The position numbers and the translations under genes are program-made. Shown here piece after piece: positions 32,701 through 43,439 of a stretch of 46,773 bases of DNA. Position 1 is the stretch's first letter, and each line of letters starts with the position of its first letter. A model generated the notes under the pieces. It was not told the DNA's origin, ran no database searches, and saw nothing but the letters and a program-made list of their open reading frames with translations. This DNA comes from Chara braunii (taxonomy: Eukaryota > Streptophyta > Charophyceae > Charales > Characeae): assembly GCA_003427395.1 (NCBI GenBank), contig BFEA01000364.1, positions 1,363,773-1,410,545 of the forward strand, read 5' to 3'.

Positions 32701-34393
32701 GTGGTCATAATGGATGATGATGCTTGTCTCGGTCACGATCACCTTGTGGATTGTCATCAGACGACATCGATTTCCCCCTGTTCATAGCAATTCAGCCGAG
32801 GCCGTGTGAACTTGGCCTGGGAATCTGCTGTGTAGAGGGGAAGCGAAGGCCGTCTGCAGGGGTTGGAGACTTACCTGTTGACCCCTGCGTCGCTCCGCTG
32901 GTGGCTAAAGACTTGCCTACTCGTTATCTGAGGGAGAGAGAGAGAGACAAAAGAGGGTGGGATTAAACCTGCATATCTGATCAAGGGCTGCGTTCGTAGG
33001 AGGGAGAGTTGGCTCACGGTTGCAGAAGCGGTGAGCAGGCTCCCGTGGAGCCATAAGGAGGGGCAAGTTGCGGGACTGCAGACTCGCTCAACAATCTGGG
33101 AAAACAACTAGCTGCTGAGCAGANCAGCGGCAGACTAACTCCTGGGTAAAGACTTGGTGGTCAGCCAAGTGCANTACCAATACTGNAGCATTGGGAGTGA
33201 GCCCAAATGATGTTCTGCAGACAACTTGCCCTGGATTCCACAGTCCAATTCAGCCGGTGTTCTACAGACGATTCGGCTTGTATCCCACAGTCGAGTCAGG
33301 CCTGTGTTCTACAGCCACCTCGGCTTGTGTTTCACAGTCCAAGTTAGCCTATAATTCATAGCCCTATTCANCCTATTGTACGGGGATCTACGCTGAAGAA
33401 TGAGCTGGACGGCGGGTTATTGGATCGAGCTATGTGTAGATGTTATGGCCACGCCTGGCCACTANCGATGCTGTGTGCCAAGGGAGGCTGCCCCTCATTG
33501 AGCTTTCCGGCTGCGATATTTGGTTTGTCTTACTACTGTGCCAACTGCAGGTTGCCGTAACTGTGCTTTTACTACCGCAGCTGCTGTAGCTGTTACGGAC
33601 TGCTATGATTATTGAGAAGCGCTGATCCGCTGAAAACGCAGTCTTGCTAGTCCATTCTACTGTGCGCACAAAATTCTCTTTGAGTGCTTAGTGTTGTGGT
33701 TGACTGGTGTTCGGATAGGGGGTGGAGAGAGGAGTGTTTGAACTACGGAGGGAAGTTGCTGCTGCAGCTTGAAGGAGTAGTTATAAAGGGGGCTATTGCT
33801 GCGAAATTTGAACACTCGGCAGAGAGTGGACCTTAACAAGTTGATCTGGGGCTTGACCAAGCTGCTGCAGATTGGCCATCATTGCGGGGCCCTCAGGCAG
33901 ATCAAGATTACCAAGCCCTCTCAAGCGAGTCTGAGAGCACCATTCTTGGATCTGAGAGTCTCTACCTTTCTATTTCTATCCTTTCTAACTCTCAGTCTAG
34001 TCCTGTGGTTACGAGAGGAAGGCAACAGGTGGGATTGCAACCCGTAGGTCCGCATCAAGATTTTGTGGGGAGTCCACCCACCGATTGCGGGAGCTCTGCT
34101 GGAACCTAGGCGAGGTTCTGGAGGCAGGAAACCTTAAGGTAAATCATCTTCATCCGTATAGTCTTTTACTACCCATGTTTGCCTATATCCCCCTGCAGTA
34201 TGATTATTGTATGCATGCGATTGTCCCTATGGTTTTTGCTTTCTCTTCAGGACCTAATCAGACTAACTGGAAAGAATGTGTGAGAGTGAAGCCTAAGTTT
34301 CTACTTTGTTCTGATTGAAAGCAGACTAAGGATGAATTGGGGGAAGGTGGAAGGAAGTTAGACTGCATGCGTTTGACCGGGTCAACCAAAACC

Positions 34394-35075
34394 TGAGCAT
34401 TGTTTCTACTATGAATGGCTCAGGGCTATGTTTATTTGAATGTTTTCTGAAGGACCAGGCATTATTTCTATTATAAATGGCATGGTCGCTGTGTTTATTT
34501 GATTGTTTTCTGGGGAGCCAGGCATTGTTTCTACTGTGAATGACCTGACTACCTTAGTTAACTCTGAGGGTTGCCTGATTGAAGGGGTTTAAATTCTTGT
34601 TTATTTTTTAGGGAGAACTTTTGATCCAAGGCTAAGCATTGTTTCCATGGTGAATGGTTTAGCCTGAAAACCACGCACATAATTTAAACTAAGTATAAAA
34701 GAAAGTATTTTATGTATATTTGCATGTGAACTGGCAGCTGGGCATTGTTTCTACTGTGAATGGGCAGCGTTAAGCCATATCATTAAGAAGAGAAAAAGAA
34801 AAATATAAAGTATAAATGTAAATAGTTTGGGCAAGCTGAACATTGTTTCTATTGTGAATGGTTCAGTCCCCTGCCCATATTTGCTTTTTCTTTTGAAAAC
34901 AAAGTTAGAGAAATACTAAATTTTTGGATATTAAACAACTCAGGGCGACCAGGCATTGTTTCCATAGCGAATGGCCTAGTCATCTGCCCAAAAGAAGAAA
35001 GAAGTAGTTGTGCAACCTGTTCGTGTATATCATGAAGACAAGCTGGACATTGTTTCCATGGCGAATGGTCCAGCT
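34394..35075 (+). repeat. Constant-loop hairpin array (3' LTR twin)
   Basis: Same eight hairpins as 14239-14930. Some are better preserved here: AGCTGGAC/GTCCAGCT is perfect (35041-35075), whereas the 5' LTR has AGTTGGGC on the left arm. The GACCAGGC left arm (34453-34460) survives here, while its partner GCCTGGTC survives in the 5' LTR. Confidence 0.85.
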
Positions 35076-35342
35076 CTATGTCTTATGTAAGACGGGTATA
35101 AGGATTCAAGAAGTTGCAAATTCATGAACTTTCTATATGGAATAAACTTGGGGTGGTGAGAGTACTTACATTGGTGGTTTGGTTTGCTTGTGACTGGATG
35201 GGTAGGTGCTTTAGTTGCTCGCCACGTGCTAGAGCCATAAGAGTTAGTGTCAGTTCCTGTTTTTTCTGTAATAATTTTTTTTACTTAGGTCATTTCCTGC
35301 ATTTTCTGATATCTTTTTCTTATACTTGGCTTTGTATAAATC

Positions 35343-36000
35343 TTGGCAAGCTGCTTTTCCTACGGGAAACGCTGCCGAAATTTCTACAAATCCAAGAAGT
35401 TAGCCAACTTGACTTGTCAGAGTTCAACCTGTCTTTTTCATATATCTGGCTTAGTTAAAATTTGGGAAGTCTCGCTTTTTAAAGGGAGTGCTGCGCAAAA
35501 AATTGCTAATTCAGGGAGTTAGACAAAATGGAACTTTGAAAAGTCAAATTTACTTTCAAAATTTGAACTTAGTCTTGTATAAATTTTGGAATAGCACTTT
35601 TCTAGAGGGGGCGCTGCCGAAATTTCTTACAAAATTAAAGGAGTTAGTTAAATTCAGTCTAAAGTTGAGCTCGAGCTGTTGTAGGAGTTCATATCTGACT
35701 TAGTATAAATCTGGGAAGTCTTCTTTTCTAAAAGAAGTGCTGCCCAAATTTCTACTAATTTAGAGAGTTAGACAAAATTTGATTATCCNGAGNTACAGAT
35801 TATTTCTGTTTTNNTATCTGACTTAGTANAAATCTGGGAAGTCTCCTTTTCTAAAGNGAGTGCTGCCCAAATTTATACTAATTCGGAGAGTTAGATAAAA
35901 TTTTGACCTTCCAGACTTAGAGATTATTTCGGCGTTCATATTTAGACTTATATAAACTCTGGAAACACACTCTTTCTACGGGAAGCGTTGCCGAAATTTT
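35343..36000 (+). repeat. Nested-hairpin array (3' LTR twin)
   Basis: Twin of 15222-15880 with the same outer and inner stems. Unit 1 at 35343-35379 (TTGGCA/TGCCGA, TTTTCC/GGGAAA). Unit 2 has one mismatch in the inner stem. The last unit reads GTTGCCGAAA on its right side, closer to the consensus than in the 5' LTR. Confidence 0.8.
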
Positions 36001-37800
36001 TCTTAGTTTAAAGGAGATAGACTATATTTTGACAGGTGGCGATTCAGGCAATCCACCCAGAATAGGGGAGATTCTGTAGTTGATCTACCTTTAGCTTAAG
36101 CGTTTCGTTTAAAAGTAGACTTAAGTTCAGCTTATAGGGAGATTTTGAGTAAGGATGTATTATAGAGTTGTATTCCCCATACACTTATGATCTTAGCTTG
36201 GGGATTGGTCTGCCGTGTGTTACAGGTTTTTTTTTCAAGTTCAGGGCTAGATCCAGCTTGATCCTTTTGAGGATCACTTTCTGTTATCGCTGATAACAGG
36301 TCGGTTGTCGATTTGTCGGTCTACGACTCAATTTCAACTCTCCCTCCTCACTCAACCTAAAAGGCTTTAGCCTTGGTGATCTTCGTCTGTTTTATTAAAG
36401 TTTTCACCCGGACTTTTATTGAATGGCCATTTAACAAAGGTACTGAGTATTTAATTAAGGTTGGCTGGACAGGAGGTTTTGGGGTTTGTATGGCTAAAGC
36501 GAGGGGTATGAGTGTCGAAGGTGGTTGGGATTGACTCCGTGTAATGTGTGGGTTGTTGATTTGGTTCGTTGATGTGACTGCAGGTATGTGCTGTAAGTCA
36601 GATTCTAGATTTGGTTATCTGCGATCACACATATACGTATTATTGTGAGACACCCTAGTGAGACCGTGAAAAGGGATCGTCACATACTTAACCCTTATGT
36701 ACGTATACATGGGTATACTTGGGATGAATGTTTGCGTGGGTTGAAAAATCCCCATATTAAAGCCCCACTCAGAAGCTGGGACTGAGGAACTTAGGGGAGG
36801 CCCCTACTTCAATTTTTATTCCTGCTTTTTGATGATTTTCTTAGTCGGAGGTTTGGTCCTGGGCTGGGATTCGAGGTCCTTGTCCAGGACATCCCAAGCC
36901 CTAGGCTCTGTAGGGGAGGGGTTTTCCCTCGCGCAGAGCCTATTTGATTTGCCTACCGAGACACTCAGGTCGAGAGCCTAAGGTGCAGCGGCGGCTGCAC
37001 GACTATTCCTTGAGCCGTGCAATGTCGTGAAGGGTTAGGCCCTCACGACACTTCAAGTCTGACACTTGAGTGTCATAAGCGGTACTCGAATCCATAAGGG
37101 ACCGCTTGATTATTGGCACTACATAGTACGTCATCGTTGCGACTGCTTGTGTACGCCTGCATTGCGAGTTGATATGCAATAGCCCTTTATCCGCGCGGTC
37201 TTATACTAAGTTCAGCGCGCGACGCCTATCCGATTTCCGCATTGGAAAGTTATGGGTTGGCTACCGAGGGGCTAGGATCGTTGTCGCGTTGTTGGTATTG
37301 TGTCGTTTCGTATATATGTTGTTTTGTGTGTACGTGTGTTTGTAAAGTGGAGTGCGCGTGGTGTGTGGGATGCGTCCTAGTCGACCGATGATGAATCGCG
37401 CTTGGGACCTCAGCCCCCCCAAGATGTCGGTTCGCGTGCGGGTCCGATAGAGGCGTATTACCGCGCGTATCCCCTATGCTACAGCGAACAAGAAACGCCT
37501 CGGCTGGTCCACCTCTGCGATTGCAACTGATTAGCTTTCGTACTGTGGATCAATAGCTCGGCGGGGATACGCCCACCGAAGGGAGGTGACAGCTCCTGTA
37601 AGGTGTAGGTAAGTCGTGCCTCACGTAGGCCCTATCCTGTCGTAGGGGCTCGCGAGAGGTATGGCTGGTGCACCCGGCCGGAGCGGCTTGTGGAAGCTCC
37701 ATGTATATTATGACGAAGGGTTCTAAAAACCAACTCCTGCGTGACGCGGCCGGGAGGGTCCCGCGCTGCCCCCGTGCGGTGCCGGACCGATGCGCCGACA

Positions 37801-38387
37801 GCGCTGCCAGGATCAACATCAATGATAAGAGGAGACGCGATGCGGCGGGTAATATGGCCTGCACGTTGCCTCAAACGACGTCGACGAAGGGTCCACGGAC
37901 TGGACTGATGGCGGGCGCAAGAGGAGTAAGACGAACACTTGGCATGGACGCGAAGAGTAGAATCGAAGAAATAAAATGCTATGATGGTGCAAAATTGACT
38001 TTGGCATCTGCAATATTGTCGCCAATTGGGAAACTATCACTAAGCATGAAGCACGTGACAGCTGGCAGTGGACCAGGAGATAGGGAGAAATTCGAAGCTG
38101 AGTGCCGTGACTTGTTTGAGGCACTGACGGTGGATGAGCTGAAAGAGGTCTGCAAGAACGAGAAGATCGGCTATGGAAAAAGAGACGTGGCTATTTAGCG
38201 ACTCATAAACAGGAGATTACTGAAGGCGTATGACCCTATGAACATGCCATTGCCGGAACAGCTGAGAGAAACACCGATTGTGCCGAGAACCGCCAGATCG
38301 GCACGACCAAAGGTGAGCACATAATCTGATGATGAAGAGAGCGAGTATGGTGACGATGAGGAGGACTTGGAGTGATGCGTTTGGCGC
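37801..38387 (+). pseudogene. PLE copy 2 SAP-like segment and acidic linker
   Basis: Resumes the PLE right after the 3' LTR. It reads in one frame with 'FEALTVDELKEVCKNEKIGYGKR', a SAP-like helix-loop-helix (about 38115-38185). TAG at 38196, TAA near 38320 and TGA near 38373 interrupt it. The segment between the last two is acidic ('SDDEESEYGDDEEDLE'). The SAP call is by pattern only; a role in chromatin or DNA targeting is an inference. Confidence 0.55.
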
Positions 38388-39179
38388 ATGTGGAGAGATG
38401 TTGGTGAACTCCGAAGCCTGAGATCGACAAATGGATGTAATGATGAGACAACGGAAAAATGTTTACGTGCAATGGTGATAGGATTGACATTGAGAGGCGA
38501 GATTCCATGGTGTGAGAAGTTCCTAGAGTACTGGCGCGATGCTTGGTCGACAGACAACTTGAAGATGAGGCGACTAGGGGGTCGTGTTTATGCTTTGGTG
38601 TCACCATGGTATAAACAGATCTTCATCGGTATGACTGAACGAACATTGAACACGAGATGGAAAGAGCACGCAACAAGAGGAACAAAGAAGAGGAAGGGAT
38701 GTAAATCATGTGATAGAGGAAGACAAAACTTGTACGCGTGGTTGAGAAAGGTTGGTGTAGAGCAGTACGTGGCGATTCCTCTGTTTTCGAAGACGGACAG
38801 ATTGGAACTCGAGGCAGCGGAGAAGTCTATGATCAAGACTTGGTCCCCCTCGCTCAATACGATGATGAAGAAACGGAGAACGAAGAAGAGACGACAATGG
38901 GGGAAGAAAAAACGACGTCGGGAGAACAGGAAGACTGAAGCAATGACTCCCGCAATGAACGGTATGGCGAGTTCCGAGAAGTCAGCAAGCACTAAGATCC
39001 TTACTCTAGAAGTGACTGTGCGTATTGCGTGCTTACTGCGAAAGCTAGTAAAGAAGGGGAAAGGTAAGGAATATAAATTGATAAGTAACGACGGGCGAGT
39101 TTGGACGGATAACTGGCGGGTGGTAAGAAGAATTTTTGGCGAGACAAGAGTGCGAATGGTAAGAGGACGAGACCGTTAA
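38388..39179 (+). pseudogene. PLE copy 2 GIY-YIG endonuclease
   Basis: 'RVYALVSP' (GIY position, about 38585), 'IFIGMT' (YIG position), then 'NTRWKEH' (conserved Arg and His), 'ELEAAEKSMIKTWSPSLN' (Glu and Asn). A CxxC pair ('CKSCDRG') follows the His. A very basic stretch (Lys/Arg-rich, about 38860-38935) may be a nuclear or nucleolar signal. Same frame as the SAP-like part. The nuclease core has no stop, and this is the best-preserved PLE nuclease in the window. Related to copy 1 at 1973-2935. Confidence 0.82.
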
Positions 39180-39795
39180 GAAGATGTAAGAAGATGTTTG
39201 AGCAAGAAGGGGTCGTCAAGATTTGCGATGTTACTGAAGCGTCACCATTCACACTGAAACTGAAAGACGAATTCGTCAGAATGTTTAGATAGAAGAGGAG
39301 ACAGAACAAGTTGGGAAGATTACGGATTGACGAGCTGATGAGATACTACGCAGCTGCAAAGGTCTTCTCAACAAAAAGAAGTCGATCGAGGGCTAAGAAG
39401 ATGGTTTTCGACGTAGTGAAGAGAAAGTTCGGTATATAATCAGTAGGCGAGTGGTTTTGAAAGTAAGATTTGATGATTATGTGAAGAAAGGGGAAGTGGT
39501 GAGACTGATGAAGAAAAAGATCGACGACTTACCTCTTGATGATTCCGTGAAAGGAATGGTTAAGCAACGATCCCGAGTGGTTTGGACGAGAGATCCGAAC
39601 ATCGGTGATATGATCCACAATCATCGTCGGTATGAGGCGAGTGGAGTTGCGAGGTGCGGCTGCACCGGATCGTCCCTTCTCAAGAAGGGGGGACATGTCC
39701 ATTTCAGATTGGGGGCTTGGGAGGAATGTCGACGATCGCAAGGAATGGAAAATACATTCCGAGAGATTGGAGCACCGAATGCGAGAAACGATTGA
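39180..39795 (+). pseudogene. PLE copy 2 linker and CxC domain
   Basis: 'LGRLRIDELMRYYAAAKVF' (about 39310-39370) matches the copy 1 linker. After a frame change near 39440 come 'NIGDMIHNHRRYEASG' and 'CGCTG' (about 39598-39665), the CxC motif of Naiad/Chlamys PLEs. Confidence 0.75.
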
Positions 39796-41290
39796 AAGAG
39801 GAAATCCTTTCGGCGCTCCACGGGATCGATTGGCTGAATGTGGATATGAGTAACGTAAGTATTAGCGAAAATGAAGTAAGCAAGTGTGTGAAGAGATCAG
39901 AAGGGATGGGTGTTGGGAACATGGAATCTGTTGATGTGTTGAAGAAGAGACTCGATGGTTTCGTCTGCACTCCATTGGATAGGAATCCGGGAGAGACGCT
40001 GGTGATGTGTGCTCAAGTGTATGCCGCGGGGATGAGCTGTACATTCATCAAGAACGAGGGATATGAGATCAGGATAGAAGATGAGTGTGACATCATTGCT
40101 ACAATGGGAGAAGAATACAAAAAGCATGATTTCACAAGCTATGGAAGTTGGAAGAAAGGTGGGAAGCTTGGGCGAGCCTACGTATTGCCGAAACATAAAG
40201 ATTATTCGAAGTTCAGGCCGATCTGCCCTACGTTCAGCGAGCCAGGCAACCAGCTTGTCGGAGGGTCTCTCGAGGACTTAACGAGATGCTCTTTAATCTC
40301 CCCGAGAGTGGACATTTTAACCTGAGGTCTGTACATTTGATGACGACGAGACTGACTAAGATGAACCGGCGATTGAAGAATGGATGCGCGAATACCGGTG
40401 TGATGGCAGCTTCCTATGACATAAAAGATATGTTTACCAAGCTGCCTCACGGGACAATCCTGAGAGCTGTGGAGTGGTGTATATGGTGGTACGAATCAAA
40501 AGGTTTTCGGGGTGTGTTTGTAAAAACGAGGGGAAAGGGCGCGAAGCTCAGCGAGAGTCAGAAGGTTGACGGTTTTAAATTTGTGCAGTTTTCAGTTCTG
40601 CTTGAATATGTAAGATACGATCTTCGTACTTGTTTCACTGTTGCTTCTGGAATCATCCTCATACAGACTGTGGGAATCCCAATGGGTAAGGCATCGAGCC
40701 CACCTTTGGCCTATTTGATGTGTGCAAAATCCGAATGGGATTTTTTACTCACATTAGGAGGTCAAAGAAATTAGTGGAAGGGATTAGATTTGTGGATGAT
40801 TCGTGAGTGTTTGTAGCCTATAACAAGAAGAGCGTGGCATCGGTGAAACGGGCGAAAGAGATACTGTTGGCTTACGAATCGGGTTACGATGCGAACCCGA
40901 CTTTGACGAGAACTGACGACGATGAAGAGGAATGGGATTTCTTGGGATGCCGCCTCAAGATCAACAGTGAATTTCCGTTCCTTAGTTGCCATAAGGTGAT
41001 GAAGAACGAGAGAGACCTGTTGACTGGTGATGACCTGACATTTCAAACCTTCTAGGACCACGAGTCATGGACGGTGAAGAAGGCAAATTTAAAATGGCAT
41101 CGGTCACAAGTTGCTTACACAGGGTACGTCAGAACTCCATCTCGAGTCTTGGAATGGTTGGAGCTATCATTGCGCTGAGAATGAAACTCCGGAGGAGGAG
41201 TTACCCTGAAGAACTGTTTCGGTAGGTGATCCGGAACTTTGCGAGAGACAAGGAACGAATCTGGATGATGATTGCTGAGTTGATGAGTGT
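39654..41290 (+). pseudogene. PLE copy 2 reverse transcriptase
   Basis: All core motifs are recognisable over three frames: 'CTPLDRNPGETLVMC' (RT1, about 39970), 'RAYVLPKHKDYSKFRPI' (about 40175-40225), 'SYDIKDMFTKLPHG' (first catalytic Asp, about 40415), 'VGIPMGKASSPPLAY' (about 40670), 'RFVDDS' (catalytic pair, about 40790), 'FLGCRLK' and the thumb to about 41290. The long spacing between RPI and YDIKDMF leaves room for the insertion-in-fingers domain known in this clade. Breaks: frame changes near 40290 and 40765, and TGA just after VDDS. PLE RTs share ancestry with telomerase. Confidence 0.85.
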
Positions 41291-41370
41291 ATAGACTAGC
41301 CAGTGATGGAACCCGTGTGATTAGATTTTTTGTAAATTAGGGATGGTGACAGTATTTGGTGATACATAGG

Positions 41371-41843
41371 CTTGCCACAAACGACGTTTTTTCGCTGCAG
41401 AACTTTTCGGTTCGAAAAGACTGACTCGGTCAGGATTCAATCCGGGTACTGGTTTGTATCACCAGGTAGGGCCCAAACCTCGGTCACTGGTACTGATTCG
41501 GTAGAATAGTGAGGAATAGTCTCGAAGTAGCTGAGGTACCGCGTCAGTAAGTATAGTTTAGGGAAGGGCGGGTATTAATAGAATGGTTACGAAGACAATA
41601 ATCCCTTCGCACCTTGAGTGCACAGGAAGTCAGGAGCGGACAGACGGAGGTTAGAGGGATGGTTTGTACTCGAGTCGGTGGTGTCCTCACTGGCGCTTAG
41701 CGTTGCGCTTCACGAATTTGTCACGGGCTACTATGCTACGGGCGATAATTTTTTTTCATTGCTATTACTACAGTGTTTTATCTGTTGTCTTGGTGTGTCG
41801 TGCCAGCAAGCATGATTCTCACGAGTATGTTGTTTCTAATACT
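41371..41843 (+). repeat. PLE copy 2 right pseudo-LTR
   Basis: 473 bp, the same length as 8383-8855 and closely similar. It follows about 80 bp of 3' sequence after the thumb region. MITE sequence resumes at 41844. Confidence 0.85.
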
Positions 41844-42153
41844 AATAATAATATGTTCGGGCGAATATAATTTTTTTATTAAAAAATAAAATAAAAATAA
41901 AAATATATTGTTTTCGGTTTTTGATTTTTAACTCATGATTGGCTACGAATGGGAATATGTCTCCAGGGCAAAAGTTGCTTGTACTGTTATTTTACATAAC
42001 ATATATATTTTTTTAGATTTTTCTGAGATTTTGTTTTTGTTTTTTTATTTATTTATATTTTTTATGTTCGCGTTCGGGGGGGTTTGGACGCTTGTTCGTG
42101 TTCGGGCGAATATGTTCGCGTTTGCCTCCGAACACGAACACGGTGCTACGTAG

Positions 42154-42161
42154 CTCCAAAG
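42154..42161. repeat. 8-bp target-site duplication, right copy (CTCCAAAG)
   Basis: Identical to 8230-8237 and directly outside the right inverted terminus GTGCTACGTAG. Confidence 0.6.
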
Positions 42162-43041
42162 TTGTAAAAAAAATGTTATAGTGAATTCAGGCATATAGGA
42201 TTATATGTCCTTCCCAACATTTTATAAACTCTATAACTAGGCTTCCTAAGTCGCCCGGCCGGCCGTGCATGGCCGTGCACATGTGCAGGCTGCACGGGTC
42301 ACCTGAGTGAGTTTTTTTTTAATTTAATTAAAAAAAAAAGTGATGGGGTGCTGTTGCGGATGCAGGGATGTACCCGAATCCGCCTTTTCCACACATGTTT
42401 ACAACACTGCTACTTGGAGGTTGGAACTTGCCAGTGTGGGGCAGTTTGGGCCTGTATGGCAGCTATGGAAGGGGTGTCAGCTTTGGCACGACATAACCCT
42501 GACCCCTGCCTTTTTTTTTTTTTTTTTTTCGTTTGCCACCTATGTTGCATAATGTACACGTACGGGGCCTTTCCGTACGAAACATACAGGTAATATCTGT
42601 ACGGGATTTGTACGAGAACCTATACGGGAATGTACGTCTTGTACGCCCATGTAAAAAAAAACAAAAACAAAAATAAAAGTCGTTAAAAAAATCCGAAAAA
42701 AAACTATATGATGGAACAACATAAAACAAGCAACATTTGGATGAGCATCATCCTCAGATTCTTATTAGAATTTGAGCAAAAAAAAAAAAACTATACGGGA
42801 TTAAAAAAAACAAAAAAACAAAAAAACTCGTACTAGGCCCCTAGCGTACGAGTAGCGTACGAGTACAAGAGTATGAACCTGTACTCGTATGAGGGTGCGT
42901 ACAAGTGGCAACGCAGTTTGCCATTGTCTGCTGAACACACCGCATATAGTCAGCGACAGTCAGACTGACTACGAGCACACTGAAAGTTACAGGGGCACAA
43001 CCCTGACCCCGCATATGTTTTTTTGTTTTTTCTTTCCCCGT
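42162..43041. other. Non-coding, homopolymer-rich DNA
   Basis: No gene. Contains T and A homopolymers (about 42509-42529, 42780-42790), many GTACG words, and a perfect 10-bp inverted repeat TACGAGTACA/TGTACTCGTA (42858-42889). A diverged direct copy of the foldback arm lies at about 42918-42995. Confidence 0.6.
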
Positions 43042-43267
43042 GTCTGCCACTGTGTGCTGAACACAACTCACACACTCAGCGATACTCAGACAAACTCGGA
43101 GTAGACTGAAAGTAACCCGAGTCTCTCGGAGTGTGTTTAAGTGTGTTCGGTGTGTCCACCGAACACACCCAGTCACACTCCGAGAGACCCAGGTCCCTTT
43201 CAGTGTACTCCGAGTCTGTCTGAGTGTCGTTGAGTGTATGAGCTGTGTTCAACACACAGTGGCAGAC
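43042..43267. repeat. Foldback (inverted repeat) element, 226 bp
   Basis: The left arm starts GTCTGCCACTGTGTG (43042) and the right arm ends in its inverse complement with few differences (43267). The centre is GTGTTCGGTG-tgtgtc... with CACCGAACAC (43143-43167). Arms are about 110 bp with scattered mismatches. A third, direct copy of the arm lies upstream (42918-42995). Probably a MITE or foldback fragment; no target duplication was established. Confidence 0.7.
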
Positions 43268-43350
43268 GCTAACACACATTCTGACGTCACTGCACTCAGC
43301 CACAAAATGCCTCAGGAGAAAGGCAGTTGAAACAACAACATCAACAACAT

Positions 43351-43394
43351 AAGAAGGAGAAGAAGAAGAAGAAGAAGAAGAAGAAGAAGAAGAA

Positions 43395-43427
<33 letters not shown>

Positions 43428-43431
43428 AATC
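43351..43431. repeat. (GAA)n then (AAC)n microsatellites
   Basis: A run of GAA units followed directly by a run of CAA/AAC units, ending at 'aaaatctgc'. The poly-Cys and poly-Ser frames on the minus strand are artefacts. Confidence 0.9.
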
Positions 43432-43439
43432 TGCATAAG

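Larger units (their letters stand above)
9730..37800 (+). mobile_element. Giant Ty3/gypsy LTR retrotransposon, 28.07 kb
   Basis: The LTRs are 7,952 bp (5') and 8,004 bp (3'), each beginning TGTCGG and ending CCGACA. A primer-binding site lies 2 nt after the 5' LTR. Internal order is Gag, protease, RT, RNase H, integrase, then a second Gag-like frame. Integrase after RT/RNase H makes it Ty3/gypsy. There is a GPY/F module and no chromodomain. The flanks give no exact 5-bp duplication (GTGCT versus GCGCT is the nearest, with one mismatch), so the duplication has decayed or one flank was altered. It lies inside PLE copy 2 between the coiled-coil and SAP-like parts. Confidence 0.9.
29797..37800 (+). 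repeat. 3' LTR, 8,004 bp
   Basis: Starts TGTCGG, ends CCGACA at 37800. Full-length match to the 5' LTR. It carries about 100 bp near 29918-30016 not present in the 5' copy. TATA candidate at 30091-30099. Hairpin GTCCGACAGCC/GGCTGTCGGAC at 30666-30706 is perfect here and partly degraded in the 5' LTR. Twin repeat arrays are at 33211-33380, 34394-35075 and 35343-36000. Less gap-ridden than the 5' LTR and the better source for LTR analysis. Confidence 0.93.
8383..41843 (+). mobile_element. Chlamys-type PLE copy 2, interrupted by the 28-kb LTR element
   Basis: Two 473-bp direct repeats (8383-8855 and 41371-41843) bound it. They behave as the pseudo-LTRs typical of PLEs. With the LTR element (9730-37800) removed, the PLE is about 5,390 bp. 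It encodes zinc knuckle, coiled coil, SAP-like segment, GIY-YIG, CxC and RT in that order. Both ends lie inside the MITE. A shared 12-mer ATGTTCGGGCGA (8319-8330, 41853-41864) could be a target duplication, but it sits 52 and 9 bp away from the pseudo-LTRs and is a recurring MITE word. Confidence 0.75.
8238..42153. mobile_element. hAT-like MITE, split by nested PLE and LTR element
   Basis: The left terminus CTGCGTAGCAC (8238-8248) is the inverse complement of the right terminus GTGCTACGTAG (42143-42153) at 10 of 11 positions. Exact CTCCAAAG flanks both sides. Without the PLE it is about 455 bp (8238-8382 plus 41844-42153). Its interior is rich in the palindrome CGAACATGTTCG and variants (8251-8330, 42090-42140). 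It has no coding capacity. A hAT transposase relic lies 2.7 kb away, but whether it shares these termini cannot be told from the window. Confidence 0.55.
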
